The notes under the pieces are model-generated. The model searched no databases and was not told the origin of the DNA. It saw nothing but the letters and a program-made list of their open reading frames with translations. A DNA stretch of 64,000 bases, taken from NCBI RefSeq assembly GCF_036894955.1, contig NZ_CP145905.1, positions 2,064,501-2,128,500 of the forward strand. The letters are read 5' to 3'. Of the stretch, positions 27,320 to 36,621 are shown in pieces. The translations under genes and the position numbers were made by a program. How positions within the stretch are numbered: position 1 is the first letter of the stretch; each line of letters begins with the position of its first letter. The DNA is from Paenibacillus sp. KS-LC4 (GTDB lineage Bacteria; Bacillota; Bacilli; Paenibacillales; Paenibacillaceae).

Positions 27320-29896
27320 ATGAAAAATTTACTCAGTAAGGCAAGCGCAATGATGCTGGCATTAGCTCTGCTGCTTGGATTAATGACAGCACCGTCCGTT
27401 TATGCAGACAACGCACTTTTCACAATTGAAAGCGAAAACGCTCAGCTCACCTCCGATCTTCAAGTGACGACCCAAATTTATGGACAACAGAAGCCCGGAT
27501 ACTCTGGAAGTGGATTTGTTTGGATGCAAAATTCCGGCACTATTACCTTTACTGTGGCTGTCCCTGAAACCGGAATGTATACGATCTCTACCCGCTATAT
27601 GCAGGAGCTCAGTCCTGACGGCAGGCAGCAAGCTTTAGTCGTTAATGGTGTTGCGAAGGGCTCGTATATGCTTCCCTACACGACCAATTGGTCGAATTTC
27701 GATTTTGGCTATCACAAGCTGAATCAAGGAAGCAATACCATTCAATTGAAGGCTGGCTGGGGCTTCGCTTATTTTGATACCTTTACTGTGGATTATGCCG
27801 CACTTGATCCTCTGAATGTGCAGCCTGTCCTCGTCGACTCTGAGGCCACACCGGAAACGCAGCTTCTGATGAATTATTTAACGGACGTTTACGGCAAACA
27901 TATGCTCTCCGGCCAGCAGGAAATATACGGAGGCGGAAATGACGGCAATTACGAGCTGGAATTTGATTGGATTCATAACTTAACCGGAAAGTATCCAGCC
28001 ATTCGCGGGTTTGACTTTCTGAACTATAATCCGCTTTACGGCTGGGAGGATGGGACAACCGCCAGGATGATCGACTGGGTGAATAATCGGGGCGGGATTG
28101 CAACAAGCAGCTGGCATATTACGGTTCCCCGAAATTTCACGGCCTATCAGCTCGGAGAGTTTGTGGATTGGAAAGAAGCGACCTACAAACCGACGGAAAC
28201 TAATTTTAATACAGCGAATGCGGTCATTCCAGGCACGAAAGAATATCAATACGTAATGATGGCCATTGAGCATTTGGCAGAGCAGTTGGAGATTTTGCAA
28301 AATAACAATGTGCCTGTCATTTTCAGACCCTATCATGAGGCGGAGGGCAACGGCGGATTGAATGGGGAGGGTGCATGGTTCTGGTGGGCCTCAGCTGGCG
28401 CGGAGGTGTATAAGCAGCTATGGGATATGATTTATACCGAGCTTACAGAGACCTACGACCTGCACAACTTGATCTGGACCTACAACAGCTATGTGTACAG
28501 CACTTCTCCCGCATGGTATCCCGGCGGCGATCAGGTGGATATAATCGGCTACGATAAATACAATACCATTTACAACCGCTATGACGGCCTGTCCGGCGTC
28601 CCAAATGAAGATGCGATTACCTCCATTTTTTATCAGCTTGTTGATTTGACGGGCGGTACGAAAATGGTGGCCATGACGGAGAATGACACCGTCCCAAGCG
28701 TCACAAATCTGACAGAGGAGAAAGCAGGATGGCTCTACTTCTTGCCTTGGTATGGCGAGCATCTCATGAGCTCTGCCTTCAATTACCCTGCCACCTTAAC
28801 AACACTGTACCAAAGCCAGTACGTCATTACGCTCGATGAGCTGCCAGATTTAAAGGTTGAAAATCCAATACCAAACGCGTCCATTACACCAGCAGCCATC
28901 GTATTTGACAAGTATGCAGCCAATCAAGCCGACCCTGCCGTAACGGTGGATTCAAAGGGCAATACGTTAATCGCCCTCCGGCTCGGCGCTAACGCCTTGT
29001 CAGCGGTTCAGGATTATACGTTGAGCGGAAATACGCTGCTGCTGAAAAAAGCATTTCTGTCAACGCTGCCGATTGGCGAGCATTCGATTGTTTTCGATTA
29101 CAATCAAGGCCAAGATCCCGTATTAAAAGTCAAAATTGTAGATACGGCGCCGAGCGCATCCATTGCACCCGTAAGCGCTGTATTTGATAAAGCGGCAGCT
29201 CTAGCGCAAAATATTGCCGTGGCTCTTACCTTAAACGGACACCAGCTTGTAAGCATCTCGAATGGAAATGCTCCACTTTTATCGGGCCAAGATTATACGG
29301 CAACAAGTACGGGTATCGTTCTGAGCAAAGCTTATCTTTCCACGCTGCCGCTAGGTCAGAATGTAATAACCTTTCAATTTAGCGGAGGAAATAAAGCTGT
29401 ATTAACGCTTAATGTTGTGGACAGCAGTGTTCCCGCACCGACGGGAAATCTGACGGTTCAGGCCTTTAACGGCAATACGAGTGCCGCAACCAACGGCATT
29501 TCACCCAAATTCAAAATTGTGAACACGGGTAATACAGCCATTCAGCTCAGTGATGTGCTGCTCCGTTATTATTATACGATTGACGGGGAGAGTAATCAGA
29601 GCTTCTGGATCGACTGGGCCAGCATCGGAGGTGCGAATGTAACCGGTAAATTCGTTAAGCTGGCGACTCCTGCTGAGGGTGCCGATTATGCTTTGGAATT
29701 AGGCTTCACGGCTTCCGCTGGAACGCTGAATCCCGGTCAGAGCGCAGAAATTCAAGCGCGCTTCTCCAAAGCCGACTGGTCCAATTATAACCAAACGGGA
29801 GATTACTCCTTCAAGGCATCCAGCAGTCAGTTCGTAAACAATGAGCAGGTTACCGGCTACATGAAAGGTCAGCTTGTATGGGGGATTGAGCCGTAA
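27320..29896 (+). CDS. Secreted modular GH26 beta-mannanase (CBM35-GH26-X2-X2-CBM3)
   Basis: Secreted enzyme of 858 aa for beta-mannan hydrolysis. The signal peptide ends near VYA-D30. A CBM35-like module (31-165) is followed by a GH26 barrel (about 175-505) with acid/base E340 (FRPYHEAEG) and nucleophile E454 (VAMTENDT). Two X2 Ig-like modules (520-608 and 613-702; both carry ITP/IAP and VFDK) and a C-terminal CBM3 (711-858, ending GQLVWGIEP) complete the protein. ATG at 27320 has GGGAGGAAAGG upstream; the in-frame GTG at 27302 lies at the edge of that site. CBM3 binds crystalline cellulose in known members, so the enzyme probably works on mannan in plant cell walls. It precedes the GH85 gene but has its own terminator. 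Confidence 0.93.
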   Translation: MKNLLSKASAMMLALALLLGLMTAPSVYADNALFTIESENAQLTSDLQVTTQIYGQQKPGYSGSGFVWMQNSGTITFTVAVPETGMYTISTRYMQELSPDGRQQALVVNGVAKGSYMLPYTTNWSNFDFGYHKLNQGSNTIQLKAGWGFAYFDTFTVDYAALDPLNVQPVLVDSEATPETQLLMNYLTDVYGKHMLSGQQEIYGGGNDGNYELEFDWIHNLTGKYPAIRGFDFLNYNPLYGWEDGTTARMIDWVNNRGGIATSSWHITVPRNFTAYQLGEFVDWKEATYKPTETNFNTANAVIPGTKEYQYVMMAIEHLAEQLEILQNNNVPVIFRPYHEAEGNGGLNGEGAWFWWASAGAEVYKQLWDMIYTELTETYDLHNLIWTYNSYVYSTSPAWYPGGDQVDIIGYDKYNTIYNRYDGLSGVPNEDAITSIFYQLVDLTGGTKMVAMTENDTVPSVTNLTEEKAGWLYFLPWYGEHLMSSAFNYPATLTTLYQSQYVITLDELPDLKVENPIPNASITPAAIVFDKYAANQADPAVTVDSKGNTLIALRLGANALSAVQDYTLSGNTLLLKKAFLSTLPIGEHSIVFDYNQGQDPVLKVKIVDTAPSASIAPVSAVFDKAAALAQNIAVALTLNGHQLVSISNGNAPLLSGQDYTATSTGIVLSKAYLSTLPLGQNVITFQFSGGNKAVLTLNVVDSSVPAPTGNLTVQAFNGNTSAATNGISPKFKIVNTGNTAIQLSDVLLRYYYTIDGESNQSFWIDWASIGGANVTGKFVKLATPAEGADYALELGFTASAGTLNPGQSAEIQARFSKADWSNYNQTGDYSFKASSSQFVNNEQVTGYMKGQLVWGIEP

Positions 29897-29905
29897 GCAG
29901 GCAAC

Positions 29906-29946
29906 AAAAGGGTTGGAGCGGGGAAATTCCTGCTCCAGCCCTTTTT
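29906..29946 (+). terminator. Rho-independent terminator after GH26 gene
   Basis: AAAAGGG-TGGAGC arm pairs with GCTCCA-CCCTTTT arm, followed by T residues. Strong hairpin. Confidence 0.9.
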
Positions 29947-30060
29947 GCTGTGTTAGGGAAGGTGCTGCGCGCTACAACTACAACCCATTTATCGGATTGA
30001 AACGAGCTGCGCCGCCAAACGATGGCGACAACGGTTTCAGCTTATGAAAAATGGTTTTTC

Positions 30061-30113
30061 TTTATTTTGAACAGCTAATATTTAATTTATCTGCTTATGG
30101 AAAGGGCTTACAT
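30061..30113 (+). promoter_or_regulatory. Shared upstream element of GH85 gene with cre-like site
   Basis: TTTATTTTGAACAG (30061-30074) lies exactly 38 bp, start to start, before GGAAAGGGCTTACAT (30099-30113). The second part resembles a CcpA cre site (GAAAGCGCTTACA with one change). The same two boxes with the same spacing occur before the importer operon at 36502-36554, which indicates co-regulation. Confidence 0.65.
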
Positions 30114-30161
30114 CGGTTATGGTTACATTGTAAATCGAATTGTGCGAGGAGAGATGGAACG

Positions 30162-32960
30162 ATGCAAATAACAGGAGGAAAAAAAGCGGCTATTCGTAAA
30201 TGGACAGCCGTTGCTTTAACCGCTTCTATGCTCGTCACCATGATGCCGCTTACAGCCTATGCCGGCGACACATGGCCATTCAAGGGGGAAAGCGCACACG
30301 GCAGCAATCAGCCAAGCGTCCACGGCTACACGAGTGGTCAAATTGCGAATTGGAGCCCGGCAACAGATCCGTATGCCGAGAAGCTGCGGTCGAAGGTGCC
30401 GCTGCAAAACCGGATTTTGCCATTTGCCGGCACACAAGCAAAGCCCACGCTGAATGCCAATGTCAAGATGATGAACGTTGCAGGCGATTATGGCAATGCT
30501 TTTATCGAAAATGCACCCTATACAAACAAGTTTGCCCAGAATCATTTCAACTTCTGGCAATACATCGACTATTATTCTTATTGGCACGGAACGGCGAGCG
30601 CTTACACGCCGCCCGAATATTATGATGATTTGGCCCAAGCGAACTGGCAGCAAAAATGGTTTGAATTCGGCATGCTGAATATTCCTAATCCAACGTACAC
30701 CGATGCCGCGCACAAAAACGGCGTCCTCTCCCTCGCTGGCGTTTTTTTCTCCAACAATGACCGCGGCCAGCAAACCTACAAGCAAATGCTTGTCAAAGAC
30801 AGCAACGGAAATTTCCCAGTCGCCCAAAAAATGATTGAAATGGCCGATTATTTTGGCTACGACGGCTATTTTATGAATCAGGAGGAGTTGTCTCCTAACG
30901 TAGCGACAGCGGACATTCCAGCGTATATCGCATTTCTGAAGGTGCTGCAAAGCGGCGGCCTTTATGTGCAATGGTATGACTCGCTAAATACCGCGACAGG
31001 GGCAAATACGTTTGCCCGGACGTTCAACAATAACAATATTTCAATGCTGCATGACAAGGTGAATCATAGAGCGGTCACCAATTCCTTTTTCTTTGACTAC
31101 GGGGTTGGCAATACGCAAATTAACAGCGCGAACTCTTATTTGACCAGCTACAATGCTGCAAATGGTACAGCCTATTCGATTTTTGATATCGGCTTCGCCG
31201 GCTTGGAGGCAGGAAGGGACCGATTTGGGTCTGTTCAAGGAACGGCCCTTACGAGCAAGCTGAGCAGCGGCCTGCCGCGCCTAAGCCTTGCTACGCTTGG
31301 TGCGGACTTCGTCCATGCGGGTCTGGATGAGGATATGGGGCAAAGCTGGCCGGTTAGCCGCAGGTCGGAAAACAACTACCAATGGATGACGAATGTGCGT
31401 GATCAGCTATGGTGGTCAGGCCCCAATCTGAATCCGAAAAACACGACGGTATCCGCTGCGAACACGGCAGCCGACGTCTATGCCGACAACCGCTATTGGC
31501 CGGGAATCGCCTCGGTCATTGCAGAGCGCTCCGTTATTGGCAGCACAAACTTTTACACAAATTTCAACACGGGTCATGGCCTTTCCTATTACAAGGACGG
31601 TGCTATTTCCAATAACAGCGAGTGGTCCAATATGAGTTTGCAGGATGTGCCAGTCACTTGGCAGTGGTGGCAGGATACGGCGGGCAATCGTCTGACGGTG
31701 GACTATGACTACGGCGCAAAATATGATATCTCGGCTACGCCGCGTTATCAATATGCCCAGCTTGGCGGCTATAATGGCGGCAGCTCGCTCGTGCTGAACG
31801 GCAATCTCAACGCTGAAAATTTCTTGCGCCTGTTCAAAACCGATTTGAGCGTAAACGCAAGCTCCAAGCTGTCGATCACGTATAACAAGCCTTCGGCTAA
31901 TGATGCATCGGCTGCTTATATCGGCCTTATTTTTAAAGATAATCCGAGTCAGGTCGTCAAGGTCGCCATTCCAAATGCCGGCAATAAGACGAATGGCTGG
32001 GTTACGCAGCAGCTTGGGCTGGGCGCCTATGCGGGTAAATCGCTCGCCGCTTTCGGGCTTGTCGTTGCTCCAGGGCCAAGCGCAATTGCGGATTACCAGC
32101 TCAATGTGGGGCAAATTCGCATTTTCGACGGCACTGCGCTTAAGCCTGCTGCGCCTTCCGGCCTTGCCATTACGGAAGCCTTTGTCGATACGGGCGAAAT
32201 GAACATTAAGTGGAATATGGATACCGACTATTCGAAGGTAAAGCAATACGATATTTATATTAATGACGTTTATGTAGGCGGCAAATATGATGAGGTGTTC
32301 TATATCAAGTCTCTTCCGTCTACAGCAGGCACGCTGAAGGTCGTTCCTATTGGTGCGGACGGCTTGGAGGGCTTTGCAGCAACGCTTCCTTTTAATCTGA
32401 ATGAGTCGGTAGCTGGCATTCATGTAGACTCTCAGCAGAATGGGCAGCTTTCAGTAAGCTGGGTGAATCCGCCGAATGCAGCGGGGAATACGACGGTAAG
32501 CGTGCGTTCGCTGAACTGGATTACGACGGCGCAGCCTATCCTTGAGCAGCAGACGGCGGCGGCAGGCGCAACTAGCGTGACCTTCAGCAATATGCCGATT
32601 AACGGCGATGATTTTATCGTAACGGTTACGACGGCGGCAGGAGGCTCCGTGAGCAAAAGCGGCCATTTTATCGACAAAATAGTGGAGCCTTATGGCGAGC
32701 AATGGTTATGGAGCGGCAATACGCTGAATTTGCCGATGCCAAATACGAGGGACTGGCGCTATATGTATGTGTATGAAAATGGCGTAGCCAAGTCATTTCC
32801 GGTCACTTATATTTCCGGCAGCGCGGGCAGCTTTGCGAAAATCATTCGCGGCAGAACGACGAAGGCAAGTCTGAGCCTCACGTCGACCGCCTCCACCGTC
32901 TACATTGTGATGGAGGACTACGCTGGAAATCAGTCGCAGCCGCTTTATGTACGCAGCTAA
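30162..32960 (+). CDS. Secreted endo-beta-N-acetylglucosaminidase, GH85
   Basis: Secreted 932-aa enzyme that cleaves the chitobiose core of N-glycans. The signal peptide ends at AYA-G35. The GH85 barrel (about 60-400) contains the catalytic pair N239 and E241 in GYFMNQEELS, the N-x-E arrangement needed for substrate-assisted catalysis. Beta-sandwich and FN3-like modules fill about 500-930 (for example LVLNGNLNAENFLRLF and PSGLAITEAFVDTGEMNIKW). ATG at 30162 is preceded by AGGAGAG. It is followed by a terminator, then the kinase/regulator and Lpl-type importer. Together these suggest use of high-mannose N-glycans, possibly fungal glycoprotein (inference). Confidence 0.93.
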   Translation: MQITGGKKAAIRKWTAVALTASMLVTMMPLTAYAGDTWPFKGESAHGSNQPSVHGYTSGQIANWSPATDPYAEKLRSKVPLQNRILPFAGTQAKPTLNANVKMMNVAGDYGNAFIENAPYTNKFAQNHFNFWQYIDYYSYWHGTASAYTPPEYYDDLAQANWQQKWFEFGMLNIPNPTYTDAAHKNGVLSLAGVFFSNNDRGQQTYKQMLVKDSNGNFPVAQKMIEMADYFGYDGYFMNQEELSPNVATADIPAYIAFLKVLQSGGLYVQWYDSLNTATGANTFARTFNNNNISMLHDKVNHRAVTNSFFFDYGVGNTQINSANSYLTSYNAANGTAYSIFDIGFAGLEAGRDRFGSVQGTALTSKLSSGLPRLSLATLGADFVHAGLDEDMGQSWPVSRRSENNYQWMTNVRDQLWWSGPNLNPKNTTVSAANTAADVYADNRYWPGIASVIAERSVIGSTNFYTNFNTGHGLSYYKDGAISNNSEWSNMSLQDVPVTWQWWQDTAGNRLTVDYDYGAKYDISATPRYQYAQLGGYNGGSSLVLNGNLNAENFLRLFKTDLSVNASSKLSITYNKPSANDASAAYIGLIFKDNPSQVVKVAIPNAGNKTNGWVTQQLGLGAYAGKSLAAFGLVVAPGPSAIADYQLNVGQIRIFDGTALKPAAPSGLAITEAFVDTGEMNIKWNMDTDYSKVKQYDIYINDVYVGGKYDEVFYIKSLPSTAGTLKVVPIGADGLEGFAATLPFNLNESVAGIHVDSQQNGQLSVSWVNPPNAAGNTTVSVRSLNWITTAQPILEQQTAAAGATSVTFSNMPINGDDFIVTVTTAAGGSVSKSGHFIDKIVEPYGEQWLWSGNTLNLPMPNTRDWRYMYVYENGVAKSFPVTYISGSAGSFAKIIRGRTTKASLSLTSTASTVYIVMEDYAGNQSQPLYVRS

Positions 32961-33006
32961 AAATAGATTCATTTGTCAAACTTTTCATCTTATACTAGTA
33001 AAAGCA

Positions 33007-33038
33007 GGAGGACAGGGCGATACCCTGTCTTCCTTTTC
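33007..33038 (+). terminator. Rho-independent terminator after GH85 gene
   Basis: GGAGGACAGGG and CCCTGTCTTCC form an 11-bp stem with one G-T pair, followed by TTTTCC. Confidence 0.85.
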
Positions 33039-33079
33039 CTATTCATGTGGATGAAGAAATAAGCGACTAGGGGGAAGGG

Positions 33080-34918
33080 ATGAAGAAGCTGTATATAGAT
33101 GCGATTAAAAATAATTTATTTGTCAAAATCATGCTTGTTTTTGCTTTCATTATTGTATGCGCCACGGCGATTCTCGCTTATTTTACAGTCGATTATATGT
33201 CGCAGTCCGTAGCTGACAATGAGCTGGAGAAGCAGAAAATGTCCATGGAGCGTGTCCATCAGCAGCTCACTGGCAAGGCTCACATCGTCCAGCAGCAGGT
33301 GCAGGACATTTATCGTGATCCGTCCTTTTCCTATTCCTTATCCTATTTGCTGAAGCATTCCTTTTCCGAATATATGAATTTCAAAATGGACAGCTATTAC
33401 AATAACTTGGGCAGCGGTGTAGATGATTTGGATTTTTTTAAAAAAATGCTTGAAAATGATGCAGATATTGCGAATATGCTGCTGTTTAGCTCCGAGAAGC
33501 AGTTTCTTTATATGTTCGGGCAAAGCAATTTGACAAAGCTGTATCAGACGCAGGCGTCAAAATCCTATGTTCCGGATGCGATGGCGCTGGAAAGCAGCGT
33601 CATAGCTACGCCAAACCTATGGGTTCGCAAAACGATTGGCCAATGGGATGACAAGCTTTTTTCCGTCAGAGTACATATCAATGAGGTTGGCACGCTGGGC
33701 AATGTCGGGCAACTGCTCGTTTTTTTTCAAGCGGATGCACTCAAAACGGCGCTGGCGAGTGAGAGTCATGACAGGCAGGGCTACATTTTGATTTTATCAG
33801 GAGATGAACAGGTCATTTTTGACTCCTCGGACCGTTATTACGGCAAGCTCTATCCGTATGCGGACAAAATAAAATCGGCGGACAGCCTAGCCTTTTTGGA
33901 GGAGGAATCCTATATTTCGATGCTCCCGTCCAGCAGTCTCGGCTACACCGTATTTGGCATTATGCCGAAGCGGGAGGTGGAAGCGATCTACGAGCCGATG
34001 AAAAATGTCGTATTCGCAGCGAGCCTTGCTTTTATTTTGATAACGATTTCGATTCCGTCGTTCGTCGTCTTTAATTTTTCACGCCGGACGAACCGAATGA
34101 TCCGCTCGATGCGGCGGGTAGAAACGGGCGATATGACGATTCGAATTGTCGACGAGAAGGAGGATGAAATCGGGCAGCTCTCGCAAGGGTTCAACAAAAT
34201 GCTCGATGAGCTTTCGCGCTATATCGACCGGGTGTATGTGGCTGAGCTGAAGCAAAAGCATACGGAGTTTGCTGCGTTGCAGGCGAGGATTAATCCGCAT
34301 TTTCTCTACAATACGCTTGAGGTCATTCGGATGAGGGCTCTTTCCCATGGCGCCGCCGATGTCAGCGAGATGATCTATAGCCTAGCTCTGCTGTTCAAGA
34401 GCTTTGTCCAGCAGCAGACCGTCGTGACGATGAAGGAGGAGCTGGAAAATTGCCGCCTTTATTTGGAGCTGTTTCGCATTCGCTACAAGGATCGTTTTGC
34501 CTACGTCATTAGTTGTGACCCTGAGCTTGCGGATCGCATGATGATCAAAATGTCGCTGCAGCCGATAGTGGAAAATTATATTGTCCATGGCCTGCGCTCG
34601 GAGGAGGAAGACAACCTCATTAAAGTGAGCGCCGCGTTGGAAAACGAAAGGGTGACGATTGTAGCGGAGGATAACGGAGTTGGCATCAGCAAGGAGCGGC
34701 TGGAGCACATTAAACGCTCCCTTGGCAAGTATGCCGTTCAGGAGCCGAAGAATTCGCTTGGCCTGCGGAGTGTGAAAGAAAGGCTTGAATTGATTTATGG
34801 CAAAGACGGGAAATTCGACATCGAGAGCGTCCAAGGAAAAGGGACGAGGGTTACGTTCAGCTTCCCGGCTTTAAGGAAAGGAGAGCTTGCAAATGTACCG
34901 CGTATTTCTGGTAGATGA
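33080..34918 (+). CDS. Sensor histidine kinase, YesM family (GH85 locus)
   Basis: Membrane kinase of 612 aa. Transmembrane segments at about 15-38 and 310-332 flank an extracellular sensor region. HAMP follows, then the HisKA_YesM motif ARINPHFLYNTLEVIRM with phospho-acceptor H407, and an ATPase domain with PIVENYIVHG and DNGVGIS. AGGGGGAAGGG precedes the ATG. The response regulator start lies inside its 3' end (26-bp overlap). Position between GH85 and an Lpl-type importer suggests it senses a glycan product. Confidence 0.94.
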   Translation: MKKLYIDAIKNNLFVKIMLVFAFIIVCATAILAYFTVDYMSQSVADNELEKQKMSMERVHQQLTGKAHIVQQQVQDIYRDPSFSYSLSYLLKHSFSEYMNFKMDSYYNNLGSGVDDLDFFKKMLENDADIANMLLFSSEKQFLYMFGQSNLTKLYQTQASKSYVPDAMALESSVIATPNLWVRKTIGQWDDKLFSVRVHINEVGTLGNVGQLLVFFQADALKTALASESHDRQGYILILSGDEQVIFDSSDRYYGKLYPYADKIKSADSLAFLEEESYISMLPSSSLGYTVFGIMPKREVEAIYEPMKNVVFAASLAFILITISIPSFVVFNFSRRTNRMIRSMRRVETGDMTIRIVDEKEDEIGQLSQGFNKMLDELSRYIDRVYVAELKQKHTEFAALQARINPHFLYNTLEVIRMRALSHGAADVSEMIYSLALLFKSFVQQQTVVTMKEELENCRLYLELFRIRYKDRFAYVISCDPELADRMMIKMSLQPIVENYIVHGLRSEEEDNLIKVSAALENERVTIVAEDNGVGISKERLEHIKRSLGKYAVQEPKNSLGLRSVKERLELIYGKDGKFDIESVQGKGTRVTFSFPALRKGELANVPRISGR

Positions 34919-36461
34919 TGAGCCCTTTATATTAGAGGGGCTATGCGATGCCGTAGATTGGGCGGCTCATGGTCTGGAGCTGACGGGGAAGGCGGAAAAT
35001 GGGCGCAAGGCGCTGGAGCTGCTGCAGCAGGTTCCCGCTGATTTGCTCATTACCGATATTTCCATGCCTATTATGAATGGGCTGGAGCTGATTCGGGCTG
35101 CGCGAGCGATCAGGCCGGAGCTGAAGGTTATTATTTTGAGCGGCTTCAATGATTTTGAATATTTAAAAGAAGGCATGCAGCTGGGCATTGAAAACTATTT
35201 GCTGAAGCCGCTTAATTTCGCCGAGCTGACCGCGACGCTTGACCATACGGTGAAGAAGCTGGATGAGACGAGAAGGAGCAGCGCGCTTGAGGCTGAGAAG
35301 GTAGATATTTTGAAGGACACGATTCTTTATCGCTGGCTGACCGCTGCGATTGATGACGTTCAATTGCAGGAGCGGGCAGCGCTGCTGGATATTTCCTTCA
35401 GCGGCCGATATATTTCCACGATGCTGCTTAGAGGAGGCAGCGAGCCGGAGGATGGACTTCTGCAAGAGCTGCGGCAAACGGCAAATGCCAGCGGAGACAG
35501 GCTGTTTCTGCAAAATGTAGAGGGCGATGCGGTGCTTGTGTTTATGGCGGAGGAGGAGGAGGCTTGTGCGGCTAAAGCTATGCAATTTGCCTTGCAGCTT
35601 AGGCAGAGGGAGGAGGCGCGCCCTTATCGGATTTCAATCGGCTCCCCGCAGGCTAGAGGAGTGCAGGAGGCGCTCAGCTATGAGCATGCGCTGCGGGCTC
35701 AGGAATATTTTTTGCTGCTGCATAAGGAAGAAATTGCTTTGTATGAGGATTATGCAGCAAGAAGAGATGAGCTGCTTTCTGATGCACAATTAAACTGGGC
35801 CAGCTATAGGAAGAAGGTTTCCGACGGGGATACGGAGGCGCTTGTCGCTGAGCTGACAGACGATTTCCAGGCGATTCAAGCGTCTGGCGCAGCGACGCCT
35901 AGCGGACTTCGCATGTTGGTGATGCAAACGCTGCTCTGGCTGCATCAGGAGATGGGAGGAGCTAATGCGGTGAATGCCATTATTGCGGAGCATATGAATG
36001 CTTCCTTTAGCAAGGCGGCGAAGGCGTCCGAATGGGAGGAGCTGCTTGCCATTATGACTGGCACGATTTATAACATGTCCACGATGCTTATTAAAGAGGA
36101 GACGAATCCCACGGTCAAGCTGGTGCTGAACGACGTAGAGCAATTTTTTGCTACCGATCTGTCCCTCAAGCAGCTGGCACATAAATACCATATTCATCCA
36201 GTCTACTTGGGTAAGCTATTCCAGAAGGAACTGGGAGAAAGCTTTACCGAATACGTCAACAAGCACCGAATTGAGCAATCGAAGCTGCTGCTTCGCACAA
36301 CCGCGCTGAAGGTTCATGAAATTTCCCGAAACGTCGGCTATTGGGACAGCGGTTATTTTCATAAACAGTTTAAAAAATATGTTGGCGTAACGCCATCCGA
36401 ATATAAAAGCATGTTGTTTGCAGCAAACGGTGACGCGCATAGCCTGAATGACACGGAATGA
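34893..36461 (+). CDS. Response regulator, YesN family, AraC-type output (GH85 locus)
   Basis: Regulator of 522 aa with receiver domain (DD 8-9, phospho-acceptor D55 in LITDISMP, K in YLLKPL), a long linker and a C-terminal AraC double helix-turn-helix (IHPVYLGKLFQKELGESFTE; GYWDSGYFHKQFKKYVGVTP). ATG at 34893 has AAAGGAGAG 8 bases upstream; an in-frame TTG at 34887 is less likely. It overlaps the kinase gene by 26 bp. A probable target is the shared element before the GH85 gene and the importer operon. Confidence 0.94.
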   Translation: MYRVFLVDDEPFILEGLCDAVDWAAHGLELTGKAENGRKALELLQQVPADLLITDISMPIMNGLELIRAARAIRPELKVIILSGFNDFEYLKEGMQLGIENYLLKPLNFAELTATLDHTVKKLDETRRSSALEAEKVDILKDTILYRWLTAAIDDVQLQERAALLDISFSGRYISTMLLRGGSEPEDGLLQELRQTANASGDRLFLQNVEGDAVLVFMAEEEEACAAKAMQFALQLRQREEARPYRISIGSPQARGVQEALSYEHALRAQEYFLLLHKEEIALYEDYAARRDELLSDAQLNWASYRKKVSDGDTEALVAELTDDFQAIQASGAATPSGLRMLVMQTLLWLHQEMGGANAVNAIIAEHMNASFSKAAKASEWEELLAIMTGTIYNMSTMLIKEETNPTVKLVLNDVEQFFATDLSLKQLAHKYHIHPVYLGKLFQKELGESFTEYVNKHRIEQSKLLLRTTALKVHEISRNVGYWDSGYFHKQFKKYVGVTPSEYKSMLFAANGDAHSLNDTE

Positions 36462-36501
36462 ATGGAATGACTCGCACGCATAAAGAACGGCTGGGCAGAT
36501 G

Positions 36502-36554
36502 TTTATTTTGAACAGCGTTTGTTTAGTTTCTTCTCTTTTTGAAAGTGCTTACAT
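36502..36554 (+). promoter_or_regulatory. Shared upstream element of importer operon with cre-like site
   Basis: TTTATTTTGAACAG (36502-36515) and TGAAAGTGCTTACAT (36540-36554) repeat the arrangement before the GH85 gene with identical 38-bp spacing. TGAAAGTGCTTACA fits the CcpA cre consensus with one mismatch. The 14-bp first box is identical in both places and may bind the AraC-type regulator or contain the -35 region. Confidence 0.7.
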
Positions 36555-36621
36555 CCAGTAATCTACAAGTAAGCGTTAAGCGATGGTCAAGGGGATGTAA
36601 AAAAAAGGGAGGTAACGATTG

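Noticed and set aside
31416..32423. Long minus-strand open frame opposite the GH85 gene
   Set aside because: No start signals and no recognisable motif; the plus strand clearly encodes GH85 and its accessory modules.
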